From NCBI GenBank assembly GCA_016790435.1, contig JAEUPE010000001.1, positions 1 to 38,818 of the forward strand: a DNA stretch of 38,818 nt, read 5' to 3'. Position 1 is the stretch's first letter. The number at the start of each line of letters is the position of its first letter. The notes beneath the pieces are model-generated. The model worked only from the letters and a program-made list of their open reading frames with translations. It had not been told where the DNA came from and made no database searches. The position numbers and the translations under genes were made by a program. Shown piece after piece: positions 28,901-38,600 of the stretch. This DNA comes from Rubrivivax sp. (GTDB lineage Bacteria > Pseudomonadota > Gammaproteobacteria > Burkholderiales > Burkholderiaceae_C).

Positions 28901-29409
28901 CCGACGGGGCGATCGAACCCGGCTTCGGCCGCAACCCGGCCTACAGCACGCTCAGCGACGAGGCGGTGGATGTGGCTCTGCAGCCCGACGGCAAGCTGGT
29001 GCTGCTGGTCGTGGGGCGCAGTCTGAATGCCGAGATCCTGCTGGTGCGGTTGAACGGCGACGGCAGCGCCGACACCGCCTTCGGCAGCAACGGCATCGCG
29101 CGCCGCGACATCGGCCCGCACGACGACCTGCCGCGTGCCGTGGCTCTGCAGCCGGATGGAAAGATCGTCGTCGCCGCGCAGGTGTCCAACGGCTCGCCCG
29201 TGCCGCCGAGCTTCGCGGTGCTGCGCTTCGGAAGCGACGGCGCAGTCGATGCCACCTTCGGCAGCGATGGCGTGCTACGTGTGCCGTTCTTCGGTGGCCT
29301 GGACAGCGCCAACGACCTGCTGGTGCAGCCCGACGGACGCGTTGTCGTCGCGGGTTCCTGGCGCGGTGGCCTCGGCGCCGGGATCGCGCTGGTCCGGATC
29401 GTTCCATAG
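25963..29409 (+). CDS. Large surface protein: membrane module, lipobox, ZU5-like, Calx-beta and delta-60 repeats
   Basis: The 1148-residue product is mosaic. Residues 1-68 look like a small three-helix membrane module (GWVAAALMVATFS ... ATNVAFIGYGLMAS ... LPINLWRCLQAY) otherwise seen alone or fused to nucleotide-binding domains. Residues about 80-100 then form a second, lipoprotein-like signal ending LLAGCGGGDD (Cys100). Next come a ZU5-like segment (about 128-215) and a Calx-beta domain (about 544-656, ending IVDDDS). Seven delta-60/beta-propeller-type repeats (about 755-1148) are marked by DTSFGTLG, DTSFGGGAG, DASFGSSG, DASFGTGG, EPGFGRNP, DTAFGSNG and DATFGSDG. GGGAAG at 25952-25957 supports the ATG at 25963. 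A GTG at 26170 could instead start a conventional lipoprotein. Binding targets are unknown; Calx-beta domains usually bind Ca2+. Confidence 0.8.
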   Translation: MHADTIGWVAAALMVATFSCREARALRPLAVATNVAFIGYGLMASLPPVLVLHMALLPINLWRCLQAYGVGAKALGEGVARCGWLLCTIALASLPLLAGCGGGDDASSPALAPPSPSLPSTPPAAAAPNTVGAAGGTVASGDGAEVSVPAGALAQEVAIDLAADTSGAPALPEGLLALGKVHAFTPHGTTFAVPARVTVPFDPALLKSGMSPVLYKVEASGAAAGQWREVEGATLSGTAMSAPVDSFSFYVVAPPLEFRGITRQWKIFKTGFHWPEPTTYTNTSSIIGAVSDESLFGPVHLRTEADYARGLIYGNATGSTYWLGASTPAQAKWVDPTGGAVEYRQQQVFRKRDASATLSFTLSRAWVRAKDFDPRPAAPGRFSCLSALIVFEVEGWDRSKGQVFFHRKGSFVLFGHYGQWFWTTYSSSAQRLWGDLQFANTLGANPAAVSVELLEPIKVAVPLESVDPLSTIELKTQVRIVVQDFRQNESGVEAFLRDPQALDGPGMHFEFTGLDHTGVPAVPSPAYAVESAPACPGAAEPAAGALQFEHAAFVTEEGALPGALVVVTRTGGARGWVSARVTTGFGTAMPGVHYTPVSEHVAFADGDDSPRVVFVPIAQDLVAEADRSVPLQLTDVRGCAKPGATTQATLTIVDDDSPPAPPVTYRVGGNVMGLVGTGLVLEDRMQLLDLPVAANGSFEFGGNYAGGAAYDVRVKSPPVNPSQICTVARGAGTMGSASVADIEVTCTTPPPPSGLDTSFGTLGKVVDGLPGGARAIARQSTGHILATNGASLVRYHPDGRLDTSFGGGAGKVDNLLTGTGAEVADLAVGGDDRIVVAGRILQPAKSPPFYQMAAARLLPDGTRDASFGSSGMATFRLAGVGENATRVLMQPDGRVVLVGQATPLNGPGGQANNDIAVVRLTTDGAVDASFGTGGATLADAFARDFAFAAALQPDGRISVAGRTSPDNAQPEDTLFTRLTADGAIEPGFGRNPAYSTLSDEAVDVALQPDGKLVLLVVGRSLNAEILLVRLNGDGSADTAFGSNGIARRDIGPHDDLPRAVALQPDGKIVVAAQVSNGSPVPPSFAVLRFGSDGAVDATFGSDGVLRVPFFGGLDSANDLLVQPDGRVVVAGSWRGGLGAGIALVRIVP

Positions 29410-29471
29410 CGGCCCGGCGTCGCGCTGCACGACTCGACCTCTTCGATTCACCTCCAACCGAGCAACAAGCC

Positions 29472-29999
29472 ATGAACATGCTCACCCAGGGTCTACCGAC
29501 GAATCCTGCGCTCGCCGCGCCGGCCCCCTTCGGCCCCATCGCCCTGGCCACCGGCCTGGGCGAAGGGCCCACGTCGCTGGCCGCTTTCGACGCCGCGCTG
29601 CGCGACGCGGGCGTGGCCAACTACAACCTCATCTGCCTGTCCAGCGTCATCCCGCCGGGCAGCGTGATCGAGCGCCGCAAGTGGGTGACACCGCGTGAGG
29701 ACTGGGGCCGGCGGCTGTATTGCGTGGTGTCGCAGATGCGCGAGGACCGCCCTGGCCACAGCGCCCACGCCGGCATTGGCTGGGTGCGCGACGCGCAGAG
29801 CGGCGCCGGGCTCTTCGTCGAACTGCACGACGAGCGTCGGGAGCGGCTCGACGCCGACCTGCGCGCCACGCTGCGCTCGATGCAGGACGGCCGGGCCATC
29901 GACTTCGGCGAGGCGGAAACGCAGATCGCCAGCATCACCTGCGCGGGGCCCCCCGTGTGCGCGCTGGTCATCGCCGTGTATGCCGCGGCGCCCTGGTGA
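29472..29999 (+). CDS. Pyruvoyl-dependent arginine decarboxylase
   Basis: The 175-residue product belongs to the PvlArgDC family, which decarboxylates arginine to agmatine using a self-generated pyruvoyl group. The proenzyme cleavage site is visible as YNLICLSSVIPPGS, with Ser57-Ser58 placed as in the archaeal enzyme; cleavage would leave a short beta chain and an alpha chain starting with pyruvoyl from Ser58. Other family segments are ATGLGEGPT near the N terminus, AHAGIGWVRDAQSGAGLFVE and the C-terminal ALVIAVYAA. It starts 62 bases after the delta-60 gene, with no strong Shine-Dalgarno. The next gene, a PACE exporter, follows within a few bases, suggesting linked production and export of agmatine or a derived polyamine. 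Confidence 0.88.
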   Translation: MNMLTQGLPTNPALAAPAPFGPIALATGLGEGPTSLAAFDAALRDAGVANYNLICLSSVIPPGSVIERRKWVTPREDWGRRLYCVVSQMREDRPGHSAHAGIGWVRDAQSGAGLFVELHDERRERLDADLRATLRSMQDGRAIDFGEAETQIASITCAGPPVCALVIAVYAAAPW

Positions 30000-30007
30000 G
30001 GGTGGCG

Positions 30008-30451
30008 ATGGCGGGCGGCATCCGTGATGCGCGTGAGCGCGCGATCCAGACGTTGTGCTTCGAGGCCGGCGGCATCCTGCTCGTGGCGCCGCTGTACGCG
30101 CTCGTGGCTGGCGCGGGCCAGGGGGAGTCGTTCCTTCTGATTGCGGTGCTGGCGCTGGTGGTGATGTGCTGGTCGGCGGCGTTCAACACGGTGTTCGACC
30201 GCGTCGAGTACCGCCTGAGCGGCCGCGTGGCGAGCGACAGGCCGCAGCGCTGGCGTGTGCTGCATGCCGTGCTGCACGAGGCCAGCGCCGTGGTGGTGAC
30301 ATGGCCGGTGATCGTGGCCCTGACGGGCCTGTCCTGGGCGGCGGCGCTGGTGGCCGACCTGGGACTGACGTTGGTCTACGCGGTGTACGCGTACGCGTTC
30401 CACCGCGTCTACGACTTCTGGCGGCCGGTGGCGGTGCTCCGATCGCCTTGA
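30008..30451 (+). CDS. PACE-family multidrug/polyamine efflux transporter
   Basis: The 147-residue protein has four membrane segments arranged as two bacterial-transmembrane-pair repeats. The N terminus reads RAIQTLCFEAGGILLVAPL, with Glu19 matching the proton-coupling Glu of AceI, followed by MCWSAAFNTVFDRVEYRL; the second repeat has RVLHAVLHEASAVVVTWPV and YAYAFHRVYDFW. PACE proteins export chlorhexidine and, as physiological substrates, short-chain diamines. The ATG at 30008 has GAGG six bases upstream. In-frame GTG codons at 29996 and 30002 would overlap or abut the decarboxylase stop. Either way the gene is coupled to the arginine decarboxylase. Its last 43 bases overlap the 3' end of the convergent PepSY gene. 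Confidence 0.88.
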   Translation: MAGGIRDARERAIQTLCFEAGGILLVAPLYALVAGAGQGESFLLIAVLALVVMCWSAAFNTVFDRVEYRLSGRVASDRPQRWRVLHAVLHEASAVVVTWPVIVALTGLSWAAALVADLGLTLVYAVYAYAFHRVYDFWRPVAVLRSP

Positions 30452-31641
30452 GCCGGCCGTTTGGCGCTGGCCGAGGTTCGCGAGGCAGCGCGTTCCCGTG
30501 CGAGCCGCTCGCCGGGCTGCTTGCGCCACCACACCCACAGGCCACTGCCCACCAGCAACAGCGGCGCGATGCCGGCGGCGCACATCAGCACCAACCCCGG
30601 CGTGCCAAAGGCACTGCCCACGTGCAGTGGGAGCAACCAGTGCATGAAGCTCTCGCCGGCGCTGCGCGTGCGGCCGCTGCGCTCGGCGAGCACCTCGCCG
30701 CTGACCGGATGCAGCCACGCGATGGTGTCGCCGAGCGCGTGCACGTCGCCTGTGCCGCGCAGCTGGAACAGCACACCGGTGAGCCCACGGTCGGGCAGGC
30801 GGATCTCGGCGATGCGTTGGCCTGGGAATGCGGCCATCACACGCGCCGAGAGCTGCGCCAGGGTCAGCGGTTCTTCGTCCTCCTTCGCGGGGCGGAATGG
30901 CAGCACCGGGATCGGCTCGACGCGCGAGACGCGCCCGACCACGTCGCGCACGTAGTTCAAGTAGACCAGGGTGGCTCCCGTGGCCGTGGTGAGCAACAGC
31001 ACGAGCGCGATGAGCGAACCGCCGGCGCGGTGCAGGTCGAACAGCACGCGCGTCACGTTGGCGCGCCAGCTGACGGCGAAGAGCGCACGCCAGCGCGCCA
31101 GGCGGCGCCACTGCCGGGGCCAGGCCAGCACGGCCCCGGTGATCGCCGAGCCCATCAGCAGGAAGCCGGCGATGCCCACGAAGTTGGAGCCAGGCTCGCC
31201 GAGCAGGATGTTGCGGTGGAATTCGTACAGCACCCGCATCGCATGCGCCGGCGCGAGCGAAAGCCCCTCGAGGCTGCGCACGCCCAGCAAGTCGCCGCTG
31301 GCGGGCTCGATGAAGGCTTCCAGCCGGCCGGCTTCGACGCGGCTGGGCGCGGCTCGCAGCTGCAGCCGGTACACCGCGCCGGGTTCGGCGGGCGGCCGGA
31401 TGCGCTCCACGCGACCGAGTGCATGCCGCAGGCGCGCCATCTCGGCGACCTGGTCGGCATCGAGGGTCGGGCCGGTGCTGCGCGCGTGGAACCAGACGGG
31501 GTTGAGAAGGGCGTCGACATCGTCCCGCCAGACGAGCAGCGCACCGGTGAGGCCGACGAGCGCGAACCACAACCCGAGCCCGACGCCCAGCCATCGGTGC
31601 AGCGTGGCCAGTCGGGGGTGGGGGCGGGCGTCGCGCCGCAT
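30409..31641 (-). CDS. PepSY-associated transmembrane protein
   Basis: The 410-residue inner-membrane protein has about four membrane segments and PepSY-type periplasmic regions. It begins LHRWLGVGLGLWFALVGLTGALLVW and has a central YEFHRNILLGEPGSNFVGIAGFLLMGSAITG. It ends ESFMHWLLPLHVGSAFGTPGLVLMCAAGIAPLLLVGSGLWVWW plus a basic Ser/Thr-rich tail. Relatives sit in iron-uptake and membrane-reductase loci, but no siderophore gene is near here. It is 49 bases downstream of the histidine kinase on the same strand, so it may be a target or accessory of the two-component system. The ATG at 31641 has AAGG nine bases upstream; a GTG at 31656 with GAGGG is an alternative start. Confidence 0.85.
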   Translation of the reverse strand: MRRDARPHPRLATLHRWLGVGLGLWFALVGLTGALLVWRDDVDALLNPVWFHARSTGPTLDADQVAEMARLRHALGRVERIRPPAEPGAVYRLQLRAAPSRVEAGRLEAFIEPASGDLLGVRSLEGLSLAPAHAMRVLYEFHRNILLGEPGSNFVGIAGFLLMGSAITGAVLAWPRQWRRLARWRALFAVSWRANVTRVLFDLHRAGGSLIALVLLLTTATGATLVYLNYVRDVVGRVSRVEPIPVLPFRPAKEDEEPLTLAQLSARVMAAFPGQRIAEIRLPDRGLTGVLFQLRGTGDVHALGDTIAWLHPVSGEVLAERSGRTRSAGESFMHWLLPLHVGSAFGTPGLVLMCAAGIAPLLLVGSGLWVWWRKQPGERLARERAASRTSASAKRPAQGDRSTATGRQKS

Positions 31642-31690
31642 TGCCGGGGCCTTCACGACCGAGCCCTCATGACGCAGGCACGGGTGCCCG

Positions 31691-33901
31691 TCAGGCGGGC
31701 ACTTCGGTCCTGAGCACGACGACGAAGCGCGCGCCGCGCACGGTGCGACCGGCGCTGTCGCGATCGTCCCGATTGCCGGCGCGGATGTCGCCGCCGTAGC
31801 GCTCGACGATGCCGCGGCTGATCCACAGCCCGAGGCCGGTGCCGTCCTTCTTGCGCGTGGTGAAGGGCTGGAAAAGCTGCGCCACCAACTCCGGCGGCAG
31901 GCCGGGCCCGGTGTCGGCCACCTCGCACCACACCTCCGTGCCCTCGGTGCGCGTCGTGAGTTCGAGCCGGCCGCCCTCGGGCATGGCGTGAATGGCGTTG
32001 ACGAGCAGGTTGACGAAGACTTGCTGCAGCTCCTGCCGGTTGATGGCCACCGTGCTCGCCGCGCCGGCGGCCCGGAAGTCGCGCCGCACTTCGATGCGCG
32101 TCTTGGCCAGCAGGTGCTGCACGAGGACCAGGCTCTCGTCGAGCAGGCGCGAGACATCGACGCTGTCGACATAGCCCGCGAACTCGGCCGGCCGCGCGAA
32201 CTGCAGCAGCTGCGTCACGATGAGACGCATGCGCTCGATCTGCGCGTCGACCAGCTTCAGCTCCGGAGCCACCTTCGCGTGCGCCTCGGCGTCGAGCAGC
32301 TCGCGCACGAGGTCGAGGTTGCCCTGGATGACGGCGATCGGGTTGTTCACCTCGTGCGCGATGCTGGCCGTGAGCTGGCCCACGGTGGCGAGTTTCTCGC
32401 TGCGCACGAGGTGCTTCTGCGCTTCCTCGAGCTCGCGCGTGCGCTCGGCCACCTTGGCGTCGAGCTCGGCATTCCAGCGCTGCAGTTCGCGCGTCTTCTC
32501 GCCCACGGTGTCGAGCAGGTGGTCGAGGTGGCCGGCGAGGCGCCCGATCTCGTCACCGCTCGCGACCCGACCCACGCGTGCCTCGAGCGCGCCGGCCTGC
32601 ACGCTGCGCATGGTGGCCTCCATCTGCTCCAACGGCCTGAAGATTGCGCGCGCCCAGCGCAGCGAGACGAATGCGGCGAGCACCATCGCGGCGAAGAAGA
32701 CGACGCCGATGGCGGCCAGCATCGCGTACTTCAGCACCGTGAACGGGCGCTCGAGGTAGCCCACGTAAAGCATGCCGATGCGCTGGCCGGCGCTGTCGGC
32801 CAGCGGCAGGTAGCCCGACACGTACCAGTCGCTGACAACGAAGGCACGGTCCAGCCAGGTGTGGCCCTCGCCGAGCACGGCGTCGCGCACGATCTTCGAC
32901 ACGCGCGTGCCGATGGCGCGGTCCTCGCCCTCGTGCCGTCCATCCTTGCCGGCGCCGAACAGGCGCACGTTGGTGGAGATGCGCACGTCGTCGAGGAAGA
33001 GCGTGGCCGTGCCCTGGCTGCCGAAGGGCAGCGAGCCGGCGGGATAGACGATCTCGTTGATGTGGTCGATGAAGGCGAGGTTGCGATTCAGCAGCACCCC
33101 GGCCTGCACGTGGCCGAGCAGCTGGCCTGCCTGCTCGCCGGTGCCGCGAATGCTGCGCGTGGCCAGCAGCACCATGGCGCGGTCCTCGACGCCGCGCGCT
33201 GTGGGCGCCGCGTTGAGGGTGGGGACGAGCGGCACGGGCACGCGGCGGGCGAGCTCGGCGCCGGGGCCGACGAGGGCCAGCTGGGCGGCGCTCAGCACCT
33301 CCACGCTGACATGGTCGCCGCCGGCGGCGCTGGCCTTGAAGGCGGGCGACGAAGGGTCGTGTCCGCTGGCGCCGCCGCTATGCGTGGCGCGCAGCGAGCC
33401 GTCGGCGGCGCGCAGGTTGACGAAATCGAGCCGCTCGCGCCGGCGCAGCGACTCGAGCAGCGCCGCCTGCCGGGCCGCCGGCGCCGCCAGGGCGTCGTGC
33501 AGCGCCTTGCTCTCGGCGATGGCGAGCGCGCTGGCGCCGACCTCGGCGAGCGTGCGGTCGAAATAGCCCTGCGCCACCGCGAGGTCGGAGCGGATCTTGG
33601 TGACCAGGACGCGGTCGAAGGCCTCGTTGCTCCACCACAGCAGGATGGCGCCGAGCAGCGGCAACACGCCGGCCAGCGGCAGTAGCACCATCGCCAGCAG
33701 CTTGTTGCGGATGGACAGCCGTGCGAAGCGGCCGCCAGGCGACGCCGCTGCCTCCACGGCGACCGGTGGCGGGGCCGACCGCACCGTGGCCGTCTGAGCC
33801 GACGGCAGCGCGGAACCGGGCACGGGCACCGACACACTCAGCGAGACGGGCAAGTCGGCAGGCATCGAGGCGCTGACGGAATGACCGGGGGCGGTGGACA
33901 T
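31691..33901 (-). CDS. Sensor histidine kinase (Cache-like periplasmic domain, HAMP, HisKA, HATPase)
   Basis: The 736-residue kinase has a low-complexity N-terminal extension (1-60), a first membrane segment (about 68-90) and a large periplasmic Cache-like sensor containing WLDRAFVVSDWYVSGYLPL and GMLYVGYLERPF. A second membrane segment, a HAMP linker and a coiled coil follow. The HisKA domain has phospho-acceptor His516 in IAHEVNNPIAVIQGNLDLV. The ATPase domain has the N box NLLVNAIHAMPEGG and G boxes DTGPGLP and GTGLGLWISRGI. It lies 26 bases downstream of the response-regulator gene in the same operon. The signal is unknown; location beside a formate dehydrogenase suggests a respiratory substrate, a small carboxylate or a redox cue. 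Confidence 0.93.
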   Translation of the reverse strand: MSTAPGHSVSASMPADLPVSLSVSVPVPGSALPSAQTATVRSAPPPVAVEAAASPGGRFARLSIRNKLLAMVLLPLAGVLPLLGAILLWWSNEAFDRVLVTKIRSDLAVAQGYFDRTLAEVGASALAIAESKALHDALAAPAARQAALLESLRRRERLDFVNLRAADGSLRATHSGGASGHDPSSPAFKASAAGGDHVSVEVLSAAQLALVGPGAELARRVPVPLVPTLNAAPTARGVEDRAMVLLATRSIRGTGEQAGQLLGHVQAGVLLNRNLAFIDHINEIVYPAGSLPFGSQGTATLFLDDVRISTNVRLFGAGKDGRHEGEDRAIGTRVSKIVRDAVLGEGHTWLDRAFVVSDWYVSGYLPLADSAGQRIGMLYVGYLERPFTVLKYAMLAAIGVVFFAAMVLAAFVSLRWARAIFRPLEQMEATMRSVQAGALEARVGRVASGDEIGRLAGHLDHLLDTVGEKTRELQRWNAELDAKVAERTRELEEAQKHLVRSEKLATVGQLTASIAHEVNNPIAVIQGNLDLVRELLDAEAHAKVAPELKLVDAQIERMRLIVTQLLQFARPAEFAGYVDSVDVSRLLDESLVLVQHLLAKTRIEVRRDFRAAGAASTVAINRQELQQVFVNLLVNAIHAMPEGGRLELTTRTEGTEVWCEVADTGPGLPPELVAQLFQPFTTRKKDGTGLGLWISRGIVERYGGDIRAGNRDDRDSAGRTVRGARFVVVLRTEVPA

Positions 33902-33927
33902 GGGCCGGGGATCTTGCCGCCGTGCGC

Positions 33928-35421
<1,494 letters not shown>

Positions 35422-35440
35422 GGCAGCGGCAATGCTAGGC

Positions 35441-35454
35441 GGTGCCCGGGCACC
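35441..35454. promoter_or_regulatory. Perfect 14-bp palindrome, candidate regulator site
   Basis: GGTGCCCGGGCACC is perfectly self-complementary. It lies 20 bases upstream of the response-regulator start and about 210 bases upstream of the formate dehydrogenase start, in their shared 245-base gap. It could be an autoregulatory operator. Confidence 0.4.
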
Positions 35455-35519
35455 TTGCCGGATCGCGCTTCCGCGGCGCGCCGGATGGTGCGCCGCAGCA
35501 TGGCGCCTCCGGCTGGTCC

Positions 35520-35534
35520 GCGACAAGTTGTCGC
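35520..35534. promoter_or_regulatory. Perfect 15-bp dyad, candidate response-regulator binding site
   Basis: GCGACAA-G-TTGTCGC has perfect seven-base arms around one central base. It lies near the middle of the gap between the divergent regulator and formate dehydrogenase genes. A Fis-type helix-turn-helix dimer would bind such a site. Of the two palindromes in this gap it is the less GC-biased and so the less likely to arise by chance. Confidence 0.5.
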
Positions 35535-35593
35535 TGGGCGATGTGGCGGGGCTCGGGCCGAACCCGATGGTGGGTCGAACTACCCTGGGGGAT

Positions 35594-35649
35594 AACCCGT
35601 GCCACGTGCGGCGTGACCGCCGGGTTGATTCGTCCGGACGCAGCCGGAC
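35594..35649 (+). promoter_or_regulatory. Structured 5' leader of the Sec-formate dehydrogenase gene
   Basis: Two stem-loops can form just upstream of the GGAG at 35652-35655. The first pairs AACCCG (35594-35599) with CGGGTT (35621-35626) and encloses GCGG (35608-35611) paired with CCGC (35617-35620). The second pairs GTCCGG (35632-35637) with CCGGAC (35644-35649). I do not recognise a known riboswitch class; a role in translational control is inference. Confidence 0.35.
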
Positions 35650-35666
35650 CTGGAGATCAGACAACC

Positions 35667-38600
35667 ATGGACATGAACCGGAGGCAGTTCTTCCGGGTCA
35701 GTGGAGCAGGACTCGCGGCATCGAGTCTGGTGGCGTTGGGCTTTTCGCCCACGGCGGCACTCGCCGAGACACGCAGCTTCAAACTGGCCAGGACCACCGA
35801 GACCCGCAGCATCTGCCCGTATTGCTCGGTCAGCTGCGGCATGATCATGTACACGCTGGGCGACCGCTCGAAGAACGTGACGCCCACGATCATCCACGTC
35901 GAGGGCGACCCCGACCACCCGGTGAACCGCGGCACGCTGTGCCCCAAGGGCGCCGGCGTGCTCGACATGATCCAGTCGCGCGACCGGGTCAAGTTCCCCC
36001 AGGTGCGCGAGCCCGGCAGCAACGAGTGGAAGCGCATCTCCTGGGACGATGCGTTGACGCGCGTGGCCACGCACATGAAGAAGGACCGCGACGCCAACTT
36101 CATCAAGGTCAACGACAAGGGCGTGACGGTCAACCGCTGGAACACCACCGGTTTCCTGATCAGCTCGGCCGCTTCGAATGAATCGGGCTACCTCGCCGTG
36201 AAGATGGCGCGTGGCCTGGGGATGGTGACGCTCGATACGCAAGCACGTATCTGACACGCGCCGACGGTGTCCAGTCTGGGCCCGACTTTCGGTCGCGGAG
36301 CGATGACGAATTCTTGGACCGATATCAAGAATACGGATCTCGTTCTCATCATGGGCGGCAATGCCGCCGAAGCCCACCCCTGCGGGTTCAAGTGGGTCAC
36401 CGAGGCCATGCAGCACCGCAAGGCCAAGCTGATCGTGGTCGACCCGCGCTTCACGCGCAGCGCCGCGGTGGCCGACCTGTACGCGCCGATCCGCGTCGGC
36501 ACGGACATCGCGTTCCTGGGCGGGGTGATCAACTACCTGCTGTCGAACAACAAGATCCACCTGGACTACGCGAAGTTGAACACCGACGTCAGCTTCCTGA
36601 CGAAGGCGGGCTACAAGTACGACAACGGCCTCTTCAGCGGCTACAACGAGGCCACGCGCAGCTACGACAAGTCCAGCTGGGGCTACCAGATGGGCGAAGA
36701 CGGCTACGTGAAGGTCGACGCCTCGCTGCAGGACCCGCTGTGCGTGTACCAGCAGATGAAGGCGCACTACTCGCGCTACACGCCCGATCTGGTGAGCCAG
36801 ATCACCGGCACGCCGAAGGACCTGTTCCTGAAGATCTGCGAGGCGATCGGGTCGACCTCCACCCCTGACCGGGTGATGACGATCCTGTACGCGCTCGGCT
36901 GGACGCAGCACAGCGTGGGCAGCCAGAACATCCGCACGATGGCCATGATCCAGCTGCTGCTGGGCAACATGGGCCGCGCGGGTGGTGGTGTCAACGCGCT
37001 GCGCGGGCATGCCAACGTGCAGGGCATCACCGACCTCAACGCCTACTCCGAGGTGTTGTCGGGCTACCTGCTGGCGCCGCTCGATGCGGACAAGGACCGC
37101 GAGACCTATCTGAAGGCGCGCACCGGCAAGCCGCTGCGTCCGAACCAGATGACGTTCACGCAGAACTTCCCGAAGTGGCACACGAGCCTGATGAAGGCCT
37201 ACTACGGGAGCGCGGCGACGAAGGAAAACGACTTCGCGTACGACTGGATCCCGAAGCGCGACGGTGCCTACGACATCATGGCGATGTTCGAGCGCATGCA
37301 CACAGGCAGGATGCACGGCTTCATCTCGATGGGCTTCAACCCGTTGGCGGCGATGCCGAACAAGAAGAAGATGTCGGCGGCGTTCGCGAAGCTGAAGTAC
37401 CTGGTGGTCATCGATCCGCTCGAGACCGAGACGAGCGAGTTCTGGAAGGACTACGGGCCGCTCAATCCGGCGGATCCCAAGGCCATCCAGACCGAGGTCA
37501 TCCGCCTGCCTTCGAGCTGCTTTGCCGAAGAGACCGGCAGCTTCACCAGCAGCGGCCGCGTGATCCACTGGAAGGAGGCCGCCGTGCCTCCGCCCGGTGA
37601 GGCGCGCACCGACGGCCACATCATCTCCGGCATCTTCACGAAGTTGCGGGCGATGTATGCGAAGGACGGCGGCGCCCTGCCGGAGCCGATCGCGGCGCTG
37701 AACTGGGCCTACACCAACCCGGCCAACCCGGCGCCGGCGGAGGTGCTACGCGACATCAACGGCCGTGCGCTGGCCGATGTCCTTCCGCTGCCGGCCGCCC
37801 CGCCGCCGAACCCGGCCCTGATGGCGGGTGGCAAGCCTGCTGCGGGGCTGGTGAAGCCGGTGGCCGCTGCGGCGGCAGCCAAACCGGCCGCCGCGACGGT
37901 GACGGTGGCGCCGACACCGCTGGTGAAGGCTGGTGAGCAGCTGCCCGGATTCGCCATGCTGCGCGACGACGGCAGCACGAGTTGCGGCAACTGGATCTAC
38001 TGCGGCGTCTGGTCGCAGGCCGGCAACAACTCGGCGCGGCGCGACACCTCCGACCCGAGCGGCTTGGGCATCTTCCAGAACTACGGCTTCTCGTGGCCGG
38101 CCAACCGGCGCATCCTCTACAACCGCGCCAATGCGGATGCGAGCGGCAAGGCCTGGGATGCTTCTCGCCGCCTGATCTCGTGGACTGGTTCGGCCTGGGC
38201 CGGCCCGGACATCCCCGACATGCGGCCCAACGCCGCGCCGGAGGAGGGTGTGGGCGCGTTCATCATGAACCCGGAAGGCGTGGCGCGGTTGTACGCCGTG
38301 GGCATGGCGGAAGGCCCGTTCCCCGAGCACTACGAGCCGTTCGAGAACCCGGTGGGTGTGAACCTGATGTGCCCCAACAACCCGAAGGCGGTGTCCAACC
38401 CCGCCGCTCGGGTCTACAAGGGCGACATGGAGGCCTTCGGCAAGAAGGAGGAGTTCCCGTACGCGGCCACCACGTACCGCCTGACCGAGCACCTGCACTA
38501 CTGGACCAAGCACTCGCGCAGCAATGCCATCGTGCAGCCGGCGCCCTTCGTCGAGATCGGCGAGGACCTGGCCAAGGAGAAGGGCATCAAGCAGGGCGAC

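Noticed and set aside
36252-36254. TGA as a premature stop making the formate dehydrogenase a pseudogene or two genes
   Set aside because: Homology continues in the same frame on both sides, the TGA sits at the known Sec position, and a SECIS hairpin with correct spacing follows.
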